Below are positions 44,054 through 55,581 of a DNA stretch of 64,000 nucleotides, in pieces; the first letter of the stretch is position 1; each line of letters starts with the position of its first letter. Source of the DNA: an uncultured Collinsella sp. (GTDB lineage Bacteria; Actinomycetota; Coriobacteriia; Coriobacteriales; Coriobacteriaceae); contig UQIH01000002.1 in assembly GCA_900541145.1 (NCBI GenBank), positions 62,001-126,000 of the forward strand, in the 5' to 3' direction. The notes beneath the pieces are model-generated. The model made no database searches, was not told the DNA's origin, and worked only from the letters and a program-made list of their open reading frames with translations. The translations under genes were made by a program, and so were the position numbers.

Positions 44054-46884
44054 TGGCTGCCAAACTCATCGATCTTTCCTTTACGCTCAACGGCCGTAAG
44101 GTCAAGGTCCAGATTGCCCCCGACACCATGCTCTTTGCGCTTTTGCGCGAGCAGGGTTGCGCGTCGGTGCGCTGTGCCTGCGAAACCACTAACTGCGGCC
44201 TGTGCACGGTGTGGCTCGACGGCGACCCGGTGCTGAGTTGCTCGGTTCCCGCGGCGCGCGTCGAGGGTCGTACCATCACCACGCTCGAGGGCCTCAAGGC
44301 CGAGTCTGAGGCACTGGCCCGTGCGATGGCTGCCGAAGGCGCCGAGCAGTGCGGTTTTTGCGCCCCCGGCCTCATCATGAACGTGCTGGCGCTTGCCCGC
44401 GCCGCCAAGGAGGACCCGAGCCTCGTCGCCACGCGCGAGGAGCTGTCGCGCCAGCTTGCCGGCAACCTCTGCCGTTGCAGCGGCTACGAGAGTCAGCTGC
44501 GCGCCATCGTCCGCTTTCTCAACGAGTCCGGCGTGAAGGTGGGCTTCGAGATGCCCGAGCTGCCCGTCAACGACACGAGCTCCGACGGTGTCGCGTACAA
44601 GCAGATTACCCACAAGCAGCCCAAGAAGGACTCGAAGGCACTGCTCGAGGGTCGTCCCGTCTACACGGGCGACCTGGTACCTGCCGGTGCGCTCATCGTC
44701 AAACTCAAGCGCAGCCCCTATGCCCGCGCCAAGATTCGCTCCATCGATACGTCGCGCGCACTGAAGGTGCCCGGCGTGGTGGGCGTCTACACCTACGAGG
44801 ACGTGCCCCAGCGCCGCTTTACCATCGCCGGTCAGAGCTATCCGCAGCCGAGTCCTTACGACCGCTTGATTCTCGAGAACCTCGTCCGTTACCAAAACGA
44901 GGAGGTGGCGATCGTCGCCGCCGAGACCGAGGAGGCCGCCGACAAGGCGCTCAAGCTCATCAAGGTCGACTACGAGGTACTCGAGCCCCTGCTCGACTTT
45001 ACCAAGGCGCTCGATAACGACATCGTGGTCCACCCCGAGGGCGACGTGACCTTTATGTTCCCGCAGGGCGGCGATGTTCCGCGCAACCTGGTGTGCAGCG
45101 GTACCAGCGATTTTGGCGACTTGGACGAGGCCTTCGCCCAGAGCGACATCGTCTTCACCCGCACCTACACCAGCCAGGCCACGCAGACCGCGCCCATGGA
45201 AACCTTCCGCGCCTTTGCGACCACCGACGCGTTCGGCCGCATTTCGGTGACCACCTCCACGCAGGTGCCCTTCCACGTGCGCCGCATGGTCGCTCAGTCG
45301 CTCGATATCCCGCAGTCGCAGGTGCAGGTCATTAAGCCGCGCATCGGCGGTGGCTTTGGCTCCAAGCAGACGGGCTGCTGCGAGATCTTCGTTGCGTTCG
45401 TCACCCAGCAGACCGGCCGTCCGAGCTACTGCTGCTACTCCCGCGAGGAGACCATCACCGCGGGCAACTCGCGCCATCAGATGCAGATGACCGTCAAGCT
45501 GGGTGCCATGAACGACGGCACCATCACGGCCATCGACTTGCATACGCTGTCCAACGCCGGCGCGTATGGCGAGCATGCCACCACGACGATCGGCCTTTCG
45601 GGCCACAAGAGCCTGCCCATCTACAACCATGTGAAGGCGAGCCGCTTTAGCTGGGACGCCGTCTACACCAATACCAACCGCGGCGGCGCGTATCGCGGCT
45701 ACGGTGCCACCCAGGGCCAGTTTGCCGTGGAGAGTGCCGTCAACGAGCTCGCCGACATGCTACACATGGATCCCGCCGACCTGCGTCTTAAGAACATGGT
45801 TCACGAGGGCGAGATTATGCCGCAGTACTACAACGAGAAGCTCAACGCCTGCGCGCTCGACCGCTGCCTGCTGCGCGCGATGGACATGATCGGCTGGCGC
45901 GACAAGCCGCTGGCCGTGGACCTGGGCGACCGCGTGCGTGCTCTGGGCTGTGCGCTCACCATGCAGGGCTCGGGCATCTCCAACGTGGACATCGCCGGCA
46001 TCGACATGCGCCTGGAAGAGGACGGCTTCATTACCATCGGCACCGGCGCCACCGATAATGGCATGGGCGTCGACACGATTCTTGCGCAGATTGCCGCCGA
46101 GGAGCTGGGCGTGGAGAGTTCGCTGATCGTGGTGCGCGGCGTGGACACCGATGTGTCGCCGTTCGACGCTGGCTCGTACGCGAGCTCGGGTACGTACGTG
46201 ACGGGCCTTGCCGCCAAGAATGCCGCGACCGAGCTGCGTGAGAAGATCTGCGCCAAGGCCGCCCAGATGTGGGACGTGGACGCCACCGACGTGGTCTTCG
46301 ATGGCCAGTACGTGCGTCTGTCCGACGAGCGTGCCGCGCGCGAGCAGAACCGCTACCTCACGCTGCGCGACTTTGCCAACCTGTGCGTCAAGAACATCGC
46401 GGGCGGCGACGCGCTCACCTCGCATGCCTCTGCCTGCCTGGCCGTTTCGCCTCCGCCGTTTATGGCCGGCATTGCCGAGGTCGAGGTCGACAAGGCCACC
46501 GGCAAGGTGACCGTGGTGGATTACGCCGCTGCCGTCGATTGCGGTACCGTGATCAACGAGGCGCTCGCGCGCGTCCAGGCCGAGGGCGGCATTGCCCAGG
46601 GCATCGGTCACGCGCTCTACGAGATCGTCGAGCACGATGACCGCGGCCGCCTGCGTACCGGCAACTTTATGAGCTACAGGCTGCCCACGCGCCTGGATAT
46701 CGGCAGCATTCGCGTGGCCTTTGAGCCGAGTTACGAGCCGACGGGTCCGTTTGGCGCCAAGTCGATCGGCGAGGTCGTCATCAACACGCCGCTCGCCGCC
46801 GTTGCCTCGGCCGTGGCGCACGCCACCGGCCACCAGGTTCGCTCGCTGCCGATCACGCCCGAGAAGGCCCTGCTGGGGGAGTAG
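44053..46884 (+). CDS. Fused [2Fe-2S]/molybdopterin-binding hydroxylase (XdhD-like, possibly Se-dependent)
   Basis: 943 residues, xanthine-dehydrogenase family. Residues 1-160 hold two [2Fe-2S] centres (Cys43, 48, 51, 63; Cys100, 103, 140, 142). The rest is the Mo domain, with GGGFGSKQ, RGGAYRGYGATQ and the catalytic Glu907 in GAKSIGE. The two-gene layout (separate FAD, fused Fe-S and Mo) and length match E. coli YgfM/XdhD (956) and selenium-dependent xanthine dehydrogenase-like enzymes. Selenium use is inferred from the rich selenium gene set in the window; the labile Se ligand would not be encoded. Purine hydroxylation is the best guess. Confidence 0.8.
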   Translation: MAAKLIDLSFTLNGRKVKVQIAPDTMLFALLREQGCASVRCACETTNCGLCTVWLDGDPVLSCSVPAARVEGRTITTLEGLKAESEALARAMAAEGAEQCGFCAPGLIMNVLALARAAKEDPSLVATREELSRQLAGNLCRCSGYESQLRAIVRFLNESGVKVGFEMPELPVNDTSSDGVAYKQITHKQPKKDSKALLEGRPVYTGDLVPAGALIVKLKRSPYARAKIRSIDTSRALKVPGVVGVYTYEDVPQRRFTIAGQSYPQPSPYDRLILENLVRYQNEEVAIVAAETEEAADKALKLIKVDYEVLEPLLDFTKALDNDIVVHPEGDVTFMFPQGGDVPRNLVCSGTSDFGDLDEAFAQSDIVFTRTYTSQATQTAPMETFRAFATTDAFGRISVTTSTQVPFHVRRMVAQSLDIPQSQVQVIKPRIGGGFGSKQTGCCEIFVAFVTQQTGRPSYCCYSREETITAGNSRHQMQMTVKLGAMNDGTITAIDLHTLSNAGAYGEHATTTIGLSGHKSLPIYNHVKASRFSWDAVYTNTNRGGAYRGYGATQGQFAVESAVNELADMLHMDPADLRLKNMVHEGEIMPQYYNEKLNACALDRCLLRAMDMIGWRDKPLAVDLGDRVRALGCALTMQGSGISNVDIAGIDMRLEEDGFITIGTGATDNGMGVDTILAQIAAEELGVESSLIVVRGVDTDVSPFDAGSYASSGTYVTGLAAKNAATELREKICAKAAQMWDVDATDVVFDGQYVRLSDERAAREQNRYLTLRDFANLCVKNIAGGDALTSHASACLAVSPPPFMAGIAEVEVDKATGKVTVVDYAAAVDCGTVINEALARVQAEGGIAQGIGHALYEIVEHDDRGRLRTGNFMSYRLPTRLDIGSIRVAFEPSYEPTGPFGAKSIGEVVINTPLAAVASAVAHATGHQVRSLPITPEKALLGE

Positions 46885-46908
46885 CGGGTCAGCGAACAAG
46901 TCGTAATT

Positions 46909-46936
46909 GGCGGGGCGGGGTAACTCGTCCCGCCTT
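46909..46936 (+). terminator. Terminator of the molybdenum hydroxylase operon
   Basis: GGCGGG / CCCGCC stem with imperfect inner pairing and TTTT tail. Confidence 0.75.
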
Positions 46937-47024
46937 TTGCACTCGTGGTGAGGTCGTGAGCTTGTAAAAGGTGTGCGTGCGCTTGTCGTTCGTATCTGCT
47001 ATCATTCCTAGTCTGTGCGTTCAT

Positions 47025-47108
47025 GCGGGCGTGGCGGAATTGGTAGACGCGCCAGATTTAGGTTCTGGTGGGATTCCCGTGAAGGTTCGAGTCCTTTCGC
47101 CCGCACCA
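47025..47108 (+). tRNA. tRNA-Leu (anticodon TAG)
   Basis: 84 nucleotides with encoded CCA. Acceptor arms GCGGGCG/CGCCCGC, anticodon stem CCAGA/TCTGG with loop TTTAGGT, long variable arm TGGGATTCCCG and T-loop GGTTCGAGTCC. Confidence 0.95.
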
Positions 47109-47196
47109 ACGCATCTGCGTCGGCTTCGGCCGTCGCGACTCTTTGTTGCATAAAGGTACCAGCACCTCAGATAAGCTGGGCAGTATGAGGAGGAAC

Positions 47197-48498
47197 GTGT
47201 TGAACATCACCGCTTCTGACGTCAAGGACGCCAAGCTCACCGCTACGGTCACCATCCCGGCCGCCGACGTCGACGCCGCGATCAAGAAGGCCTACAAGGA
47301 CACCGCCAAGAAGTACCGCTTCCCGGGCTTCCGCGCCGGCAAGGCCCCCCGTCCGGTCATCGACTCTGCTCTTGGCGCCGAGGCTACCCTCGCCCAGGCC
47401 ACCAACGACCTGATCGCCGCCAACGAGCCCGCCGTCCTCAACGAGCTGGACATCGTCCCCACCAAGAACGGTGACTACAAGGAGCTCGACCTCGCCAAGG
47501 ATCACGAGGACTACACCTACACCGTCGAGTTCTCCCTGCGTCCCGCTGCCGAGCTCTCCTCCTTCGACGCTGTCGAGATCGAGATGCCCCCTGCGGAGGT
47601 CACCGAGTCCGAGATCAACAACCAGGTTGAGATGCTCCTCAACTACCGTGCCACCTTCGAGGACGTCGAGGGTCGTGCCGTCGAGGCCGAGGACTACGTC
47701 ACCGTCGACCTCAAGGCCGTTGAGAACGCCGACAACTTTGCCGCCGAGGGCCGCATGCTCATCGCCGGTAGCGACAGCAACCCCAAGGAGTTCAACGAGG
47801 CTCTGATCGGCGCTAACGTCGATGACGTCAAGACCGTCACCTGGACCGACGAGGTCGAGGAGGGCGAGGAGGCCGAGACCCACACCGTCGAGGTCACCGT
47901 CAAGGGCATCAAGGTCCGCAACACCCCCGAGCTCACCGACGAGCTCGTCAAGTCCGACTTTGGCTTCGACAGCATCGATGCCATGCGCGACGCCATCAAG
48001 ATCGAGATCGAGCAGGACAAGGCTTCCCGCCTGCCGGCCGAGAAGGAGAACCGTTGCGTCTCCGCTCTCGCCGAGCGCCTGCAGCTCGACGAGATGGACG
48101 CCGACTACGAGCAGTCCGTCTTTGAGGAGCTTGGCCAGAACTTCCTGTCCAACCTCGCTGCTCGCGGCATGACGCTCGACACTTGGCTGCCCGCTTCCGG
48201 TCTGACCATGGAGCAGTTCATCGGCGACCTGCACAAGCAGGCCAACGACGTTGCCCGTGAGTCCCTGGCTCTCGACGCCCTCGCCCGTGAGCTCAAGATT
48301 GAGGTCACCGAGGACGACATCAACGCCGAGTTCGAGAAGGCCGGCGTCAAGGACGTCGAGGCTTCCAAGGCCGAGTTCATCGCCGATGGCCGTATGCCTG
48401 CCGTCCGCGAGTCCATCCGTCGCTCCAAGGCTGTCGACCACCTGGTCGAGAACGCCAAGGTGACCGAGGTCGACGAGACCGCCAAGGACGCCGAGTAA
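47197..48498 (+). CDS. tig: Trigger factor
   Basis: Ribosome-bound chaperone and prolyl isomerase, about 433 residues. N-terminal ribosome-binding loop FPGFRAGKAPRPVID (the FRxGxxP signature), a central FKBP-like region with AEDYVTVDLKAV, then the helical C-terminal domain. The start is uncertain: GAGGAGG at 47187-47193 lies 3 nt before GTG 47197 and 6 nt before TTG 47200, while ATG 47185 lies upstream of that site. Start at GTG or TTG fits family N termini best. clpP and clpX follow. Confidence 0.9.
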   Translation: MLNITASDVKDAKLTATVTIPAADVDAAIKKAYKDTAKKYRFPGFRAGKAPRPVIDSALGAEATLAQATNDLIAANEPAVLNELDIVPTKNGDYKELDLAKDHEDYTYTVEFSLRPAAELSSFDAVEIEMPPAEVTESEINNQVEMLLNYRATFEDVEGRAVEAEDYVTVDLKAVENADNFAAEGRMLIAGSDSNPKEFNEALIGANVDDVKTVTWTDEVEEGEEAETHTVEVTVKGIKVRNTPELTDELVKSDFGFDSIDAMRDAIKIEIEQDKASRLPAEKENRCVSALAERLQLDEMDADYEQSVFEELGQNFLSNLAARGMTLDTWLPASGLTMEQFIGDLHKQANDVARESLALDALARELKIEVTEDDINAEFEKAGVKDVEASKAEFIADGRMPAVRESIRRSKAVDHLVENAKVTEVDETAKDAE

Positions 48499-48574
48499 TT
48501 CTCGCCACCTTGCCCGCGAGCGCATGGGTGCGCCCGTGATGGGGTAAAGTTATACACCGGTTATCCGGTTGCTT

Positions 48575-48615
48575 CGTACGGTGCCAGCCAATGCATAGCA
48601 TGCGGGCACCGTACG
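48575..48615 (+). terminator. Hairpin terminator between tig and clpP
   Basis: 11-bp arms CGTACGGTGCC and GGCACCGTACG with an inner ATGC-ATA-GCAT, followed by TTTAT. The short U-run suggests partial termination, so clpP may be reached by read-through. Confidence 0.65.
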
Positions 48616-48655
48616 TTTATCTAGAACCAATTTGGTCCGCAAGAGAGAAATGGAG

Positions 48656-49282
48656 ATGCGTATGATCGCTAAGTTCGATTCCGCCCTCGTGCCATACGTT
48701 ATCGAGCAAACGCCGCGCGGCGAGCGCAGCTACGATATCTATTCACGCCTGCTCAACGACCGCATCATCTTCTTGGGCGAGGAGATTAACTCCGTCAGCG
48801 CCAACCTGGTCGTTGCCCAGCTGCTGCATCTTGAGAGCCAGGATGCCGAGAAGGATATCTCGCTCTACATCAATTCGCCCGGTGGCGAGGTCTACTCCGG
48901 CCTGGCGATTCTGGACACCATGAACTTCATTAAGCCGCAGGTCTCCACCATTTGCGTCGGTATGGCCGCGTCTATGGCCGCCGTGCTGCTTTCGGCCGGT
49001 GCCAAGGGCAAGCGCTTCTGCCTGCCGCACTCCAAGGTCATGATTCACCAGCCCAGCGGCGGTGCCCAGGGCCAGCAGACCGAGATCGAGATCGTGGCCG
49101 AGGAGATCAAGAAGACCCGCCGCGAGCTCAACCAGATCCTGTCCGATGCCTCGGGCCAGCCCATTGATAAGGTCCAGGCCGACACCGAGCGCGACAACTA
49201 CCTGACCGCTGCCGAGGCCCTCGACTACGGCCTGATTGACCGTATCGTTACCTCGCGCGATCTCGCCGCGAAGGACGCCTAG
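48656..49282 (+). CDS. clpP: ATP-dependent Clp protease proteolytic subunit
   Basis: 208 residues. Catalytic triad Ser106 (GMAASMAAVLL), His131 (VMIHQPSGG) and Asp180 (DTERDNYLT). Forms the tetradecameric chamber that works with ClpX, encoded one nucleotide downstream. ATGs at 48650, 48656 and 48662 are all possible; GAGAG at 48643-48647 favours 48656. Confidence 0.93.
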   Translation: MRMIAKFDSALVPYVIEQTPRGERSYDIYSRLLNDRIIFLGEEINSVSANLVVAQLLHLESQDAEKDISLYINSPGGEVYSGLAILDTMNFIKPQVSTICVGMAASMAAVLLSAGAKGKRFCLPHSKVMIHQPSGGAQGQQTEIEIVAEEIKKTRRELNQILSDASGQPIDKVQADTERDNYLTAAEALDYGLIDRIVTSRDLAAKDA

Positions 49283-49283
49283 G

Positions 49284-50690
49284 ATGGCAGGAAACATGCA
49301 GGACAACTTTGACGAGAACGGCAACCCCATCCGCTGCTCCTTCTGTGGAAAAGAGCAGGGTCAGGTTCGCCGCCTTGTAAAGGGTCCGACCAACATCTTT
49401 ATCTGCGACGAGTGCGTCGCCGCCTGCTCCGAGATTCTGGAGGAGTCGCTGGCTTCGGACTTTATGGACGCTGCCCGCAACGGCAAGCTGCCGGGCTTCC
49501 TCAACGACCACGGCCAGGCTGCTGGGCAGCCCGCCGCGGACCCCGAGACCGAGGGTTTTGAGCTCGAGGACGATCGCCAGGTCATCACGCACGTGCCGAC
49601 GCCGCACGAGATCTATGACGAGCTTTCGGCTTATGTCATGGGCCAAGAGGACGCCAAGCGCGCCATGTCGGTTGCCGTGTACAACCATTACCGCCGCGTC
49701 ATCGAGGGCGGCGCTGCGCTTTCGGCCTTTGACGACGGTTTGGACTCGCAGCTTGACGATGACATGGACGAGGTGGAGCTCGCCAAGTCCAACATCCTGC
49801 TGCTCGGTCCCACCGGTACCGGCAAGACGCTGCTGGCCCAGACGCTCGCGCGCATCCTCGAGGTGCCGTTTGCCATCGCCGATGCCACCGCGCTCACCGA
49901 GGCTGGTTACGTTGGCGAGGACGTGGAGAACATCCTGCTCAAGCTCATCAATGCTGCCGATGGTGACATTGAACGCGCGCAGGTGGGCATCATCTACGTG
50001 GACGAGATCGACAAGATCGCCCGCAAGGCCGAGAACCTCTCCATTACCCGCGATGTTTCGGGCGAGGGCGTTCAACAGGCGCTGCTTAAGATTCTTGAGG
50101 GCACGGTGGCCAGCGTTCCGCCCACCGGCGGCCGCAAGCATCCCCAGCAGGAGCTGCTGCAGATCGACACGACCAACATCCTGTTCATCTGCGGCGGTGC
50201 CTTTGTGGGTCTGGACAAGATCATCGCCGACCGCGTGGGCAACAAGGGCGTGGGCTTTAACTCCGAGATCGCCGGCCCCACCTCGGTCGACGAGAACGAC
50301 CTGCTGCGTCAGGTGCTCCCGCAGGACCTCAACGCTTTTGGCATGATCCCCGAGTTCGTGGGCCGCACGCCCGTCGTCACCCAGACGCAGGCGCTCGACG
50401 AGGACGACCTGGTGTCGATCCTGACCGAGCCCAAGAACGCCGTGGTGCGTCAGTACCGCAAGATGTTCCAGCTCGAGGACGTTGAACTTGAGTTTGAGGA
50501 TGCCGCCCTGCACGAGATCGCCCGTATGGCGCTTGCCCGCAAGACCGGCGCCCGCGGCCTGCGTTCCATCTGCGAGGACGTGCTGCAGCAGACGATGTTC
50601 GACCTTCCCAGCGAGGAGGGCGTTTCCAAGGTCATCGTGACCGAAGCCTCCGTAAAGGGCGAAGAGCAGCCCCAGCGCATCTACGGGTAA
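49284..50690 (+). CDS. clpX: ATP-dependent Clp protease ATPase subunit ClpX
   Basis: 468 residues. N-terminal zinc-binding domain Cys18, Cys21, Cys41, Cys44 (CSFCGKEQGQ, CDECVAACSE), Walker A GPTGTGKT, Walker B IIYVDEIDK. The linker between residues 70 and 100 and an acidic insert (DDGLDSQLDDDMDEVE) are longer than in E. coli (424). Unfolds substrates for ClpP. RBS AAGGA at 49271-49275 overlaps clpP. Confidence 0.95.
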   Translation: MAGNMQDNFDENGNPIRCSFCGKEQGQVRRLVKGPTNIFICDECVAACSEILEESLASDFMDAARNGKLPGFLNDHGQAAGQPAADPETEGFELEDDRQVITHVPTPHEIYDELSAYVMGQEDAKRAMSVAVYNHYRRVIEGGAALSAFDDGLDSQLDDDMDEVELAKSNILLLGPTGTGKTLLAQTLARILEVPFAIADATALTEAGYVGEDVENILLKLINAADGDIERAQVGIIYVDEIDKIARKAENLSITRDVSGEGVQQALLKILEGTVASVPPTGGRKHPQQELLQIDTTNILFICGGAFVGLDKIIADRVGNKGVGFNSEIAGPTSVDENDLLRQVLPQDLNAFGMIPEFVGRTPVVTQTQALDEDDLVSILTEPKNAVVRQYRKMFQLEDVELEFEDAALHEIARMALARKTGARGLRSICEDVLQQTMFDLPSEEGVSKVIVTEASVKGEEQPQRIYG

Positions 50691-50703
50691 ATAGCTTGAA
50701 TTT

Positions 50704-50738
50704 AGGCCCCGCGGCAACCACCGCGGGGCCTGCCTTTT
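50704..50738 (+). terminator. Terminator of clpX
   Basis: AGGCCCCGCGG / CCGCGGGGCCT stem (11 bp, loop CAACCA) followed by GCCTTTT. Confidence 0.9.
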
Positions 50739-50820
50739 AGGGACAGGTTTATCTTGGTCGGTTTTTATATGGGCAAATGTCGTTTCCCCTGATAAAACCT
50801 ACCAAAATAAACCTGTCCCT
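50739..50820. repeat. 82-nt imperfect hairpin with AGGGACAGGTTTAT ends
   Basis: Outer arms AGGGACAGGTTTAT and ATAAACCTGTCCCT are perfectly complementary; inner TTGGT..GGTTTTTAT and ATAAAACC..ACCAA continue the stem with one mismatch and a bulge. It is AT-rich compared with its neighbours and abuts the clpX terminator. It may be a second terminator or a dispersed repeat. Confidence 0.65.
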
Positions 50821-50895
50821 TTTCGGCAGGTATGCCTGTGCTATTCTGTGAGATTGTCAAGTTAGTACCTTCAGACTGAAGTAATCGATACCTAA

Positions 50896-51008
50896 GGCGT
50901 GTCCGCCTGCTTGGTTTTCGTAGATTCCGCACGAGCCGAAGAGCACTTAATGTGCTCTTCGTGCGAGTCAGGACCTGACCGAGCGAAAACCAAGCAGGCG
51001 GACACGCC
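50896..51008 (+). ncRNA. Structured element upstream of valS (family B, forward copy)
   Basis: Perfect 25-bp arms (50896-50920 and 50984-51008) enclose a 63-nt centre with the hairpin GAAGAGCAC-TTAAT-GTGCTCTTC and flanking CGCAC/GTGCG. The segment TTCCGCACGAGCCGAAG and the CTTCGTGCGAG after the loop recur, on the other strand, in the element at 53741. Whether it acts as a valS leader, an independent RNA or a DNA repeat is unknown. No T-box sequence was seen. It ends 20 nt before valS. Confidence 0.6.
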
Positions 51009-51028
51009 GACGGGCAAGGGAGAGATAT

Positions 51029-53725
<2,697 letters not shown>

Positions 53726-53740
53726 GGTGGACTGTGGGGC

Positions 53741-53848
53741 GCGGTTTGGGGCATTGCTCGCTACTGCGAACAGTCCTGCTCGCACGAAGGCCACATTAAG
53801 TGGCCTTCGGCTCGTGCGGAACTTGTATCGAGCAAAGCCCCAAACCGC
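53741..53848 (-). ncRNA. Structured element downstream of valS (family B, inverted copy)
   Basis: Arms of 20 bp (53741-53760, 53829-53848) with one mismatch enclose the hairpin GAAGGCCAC-ATTAA-GTGGCCTTC. Read on the minus strand it shares TTCCGCACGAGCCGAAG, CACTTAATGTG, CTTCGTGCGAG and CAGGAC with the element before valS, while the outer stem has a different sequence that still pairs. Two stem positions differ by compensatory changes. Confidence 0.6.
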
Positions 53849-53998
53849 TCCCATAGCGGTTACGGGGGCGTCCGCTGCCTGTGATGGCCACATTGCTGAT
53901 GCCTTGACTCCGCTGCAAGCGGGTAGTGGCTGATATTTTGAATGGGAGGGGCTCGTTGTTTTGATGGGCCTCTTTTTATGTTATTGGAGACTTTGGTT

Positions 53999-55342
53999 AT
54001 GCCTAAGCGTTCTGGCTTGTATAGCGTTCCTTTCTCGTTTGAGTTGCTTTCGTTTGATGAGGCTGTTGGGCTTGCTGCTGATACGGGGCGGATTTCTGGG
54101 GATGCTGGTCCTCTGCTCGAGACGGTTATCGATATGCTCGATGAGTTGGGGCGTCCGGATGAGTACTTTGATTGCATTCAGGTTGCCGGTACCAATGGCA
54201 AGACTTCGACCACGCGTTTTTCGGCCGCCATCCTTCGCGGCGAGGGGCTCAAGACCGCGCTGTATACGTCACCGCAGCTGGTTCGCTACCCCGAGCGCAT
54301 GGAGGTCGATGGACGCGTCGTGAGCGACGAGGCCTTTGCCCGTGGCGTTTCGGCAGCTGTCGAGGCGGGGCGTCGCGTGAATGCGCGCCGTGTGGCGGCG
54401 GGGGAGCGTGCCTATTCCATCACGCCGTTTGACCTGCTGACGGCTGCCGCACTTGTCGTGTTTGCCGAGGCCGCGGTGGATGTTGCCGTGCTCGAGGTTG
54501 GCATGGGCGGTCGTTGGGACGCCACGAGTGCGACCGATCCCGTCGCCGTTGCCATTACGGGCATCGGGCTCGATCACACACGTATTTTGGGCGACACGCT
54601 CGAGGCCATTGCGGGGGAGAAGGCTGCAGTTATCAAACCCGGGCGCTTGGTTGTTTTGGGCGAGGGTACGCACGAGGCGAGCGTTCAGCGCGTGATGGAT
54701 GCCCGTTGCCGCGAGTGCGGCATAGTGCCGCTGGTGGTGAACCATGCCACGACCAAGGTGCCGGAGCACGTGGGCGATACCGTGGAGTTTAGCTGTACCA
54801 CGCCACGCGCGATTTATACGTCGAGCATGGTTAAGCCGGCGTATCAGCCGCAGAATGCTGCGTGCGCGATTATGCTGTGCGAGGGGTATCTGGGTCACGA
54901 GCTCGACCACGATGCGCTGGATGCATCGCTTGTGGGTTGCCCCACACCGGGTCGTTTTGACGTGCTGGGGACCAATCCGCTCAAGCTGATTGACGCCTGC
55001 CATAACCCTCAGAGCTGCGAGAACTTTGTAGGCGCGTTGGATGAGATCAATCCGTGCGTGGAGAATCGCCCCACGCTGCTGTGCGCTGCGCTGGCCGACA
55101 AGGACGTGGCGGGCATCGTCGACGTGCTGATCCCGGCCTTCCCGCGCGTAGCCGTGACCCAGACCGATTCCGACCGCGCCCTGCCGGCGGAGGAGCTTGC
55201 TGCCCTGGTGGATGCCGACAAGCTCGCGGGCGTGTACCCCAGCGTGTCCGAGGCCCTCGCGGCTTTCGATGCCGCGGGCGAGCCCTTCGTTGCCGCCGGC
55301 ACCATCACCCTAGCCGGTGAAGTAGCGGGGCTGCTGCGCTAG
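53999..55342 (+). CDS. folC: Folylpolyglutamate / dihydrofolate synthase
   Basis: 447 residues, Mur-ligase fold. P-loop VAGTNGKTSTTRF near residue 62, AVLEVGMGGRWDATSATDP, and the C-terminal LIDACHNPQSCENF block. Adds glutamates to folates. ATG 53999 follows TTGGAGA; ATG 53978 is the alternative. The first ~45 codons use many T-ending codons, unlike the C-ending codons of the rest, a visible change of composition within the gene. Confidence 0.88.
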   Translation: MPKRSGLYSVPFSFELLSFDEAVGLAADTGRISGDAGPLLETVIDMLDELGRPDEYFDCIQVAGTNGKTSTTRFSAAILRGEGLKTALYTSPQLVRYPERMEVDGRVVSDEAFARGVSAAVEAGRRVNARRVAAGERAYSITPFDLLTAAALVVFAEAAVDVAVLEVGMGGRWDATSATDPVAVAITGIGLDHTRILGDTLEAIAGEKAAVIKPGRLVVLGEGTHEASVQRVMDARCRECGIVPLVVNHATTKVPEHVGDTVEFSCTTPRAIYTSSMVKPAYQPQNAACAIMLCEGYLGHELDHDALDASLVGCPTPGRFDVLGTNPLKLIDACHNPQSCENFVGALDEINPCVENRPTLLCAALADKDVAGIVDVLIPAFPRVAVTQTDSDRALPAEELAALVDADKLAGVYPSVSEALAAFDAAGEPFVAAGTITLAGEVAGLLR

Positions 55343-55374
55343 CCCCATTTGCCGGGTAGCCAATTTGGCGTGCT

Positions 55375-55536
55375 CGCCACGAAATGGGCCTATCTACTAC
55401 GTTTTAGCGGTTACCCCTGAACACACCGAGAATTGCAAAATCAAAACCGCAGGTAGAAGGCTTGCCATTTTTCAAAAAAGACCCGCATGGTCGACCCATG
55501 CGGGTTAAACGTAGTAGATAGCCTGCTTTCGTGGCG
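55375..55536. ncRNA. Multi-stem structured element between folC and the M24 peptidase
   Basis: Nested complementary pairs: CGCCACGAAA (55375-55384) with TTTCGTGGCG (55527-55536); CTATCTACTACGTTT (55390-55404) with AAACGTAGTAGATAG (55507-55521); GCGGTT (55407-55412) with AACCGC (55445-55450); ACCCGCATGG (55481-55490) with CCATGCGGGT (55496-55505). Together they make a long closing stem and two inner hairpins, like a three-way junction. It lies between converging genes. The strand that is active, if any, is unknown. Confidence 0.55.
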
Positions 55537-55547
55537 GCATTCATGTG

Positions 55548-55578
55548 ATGCGGCAAAGGGGCTGTCCCTTTGCCGCAT
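55548..55578. terminator. Hairpin with ATGCGGCAAAGGG arms between converging genes
   Basis: 13-bp arms ATGCGGCAAAGGG (55548-55560) and CCCTTTGCCGCAT (55566-55578). Related to the hairpin at 9325-9355. It is four nucleotides from the minus-strand stop of the peptidase and could serve as terminator, but no U-run is present. Confidence 0.5.
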
Positions 55579-55581
55579 TGC

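Noticed and set aside
50821..51028. T-box leader of valS
   Set aside because: No TGGNACCGCG-like T-box sequence or specifier-loop layout was seen; the element is a closed long-stem structure with a mirror copy downstream of the gene.
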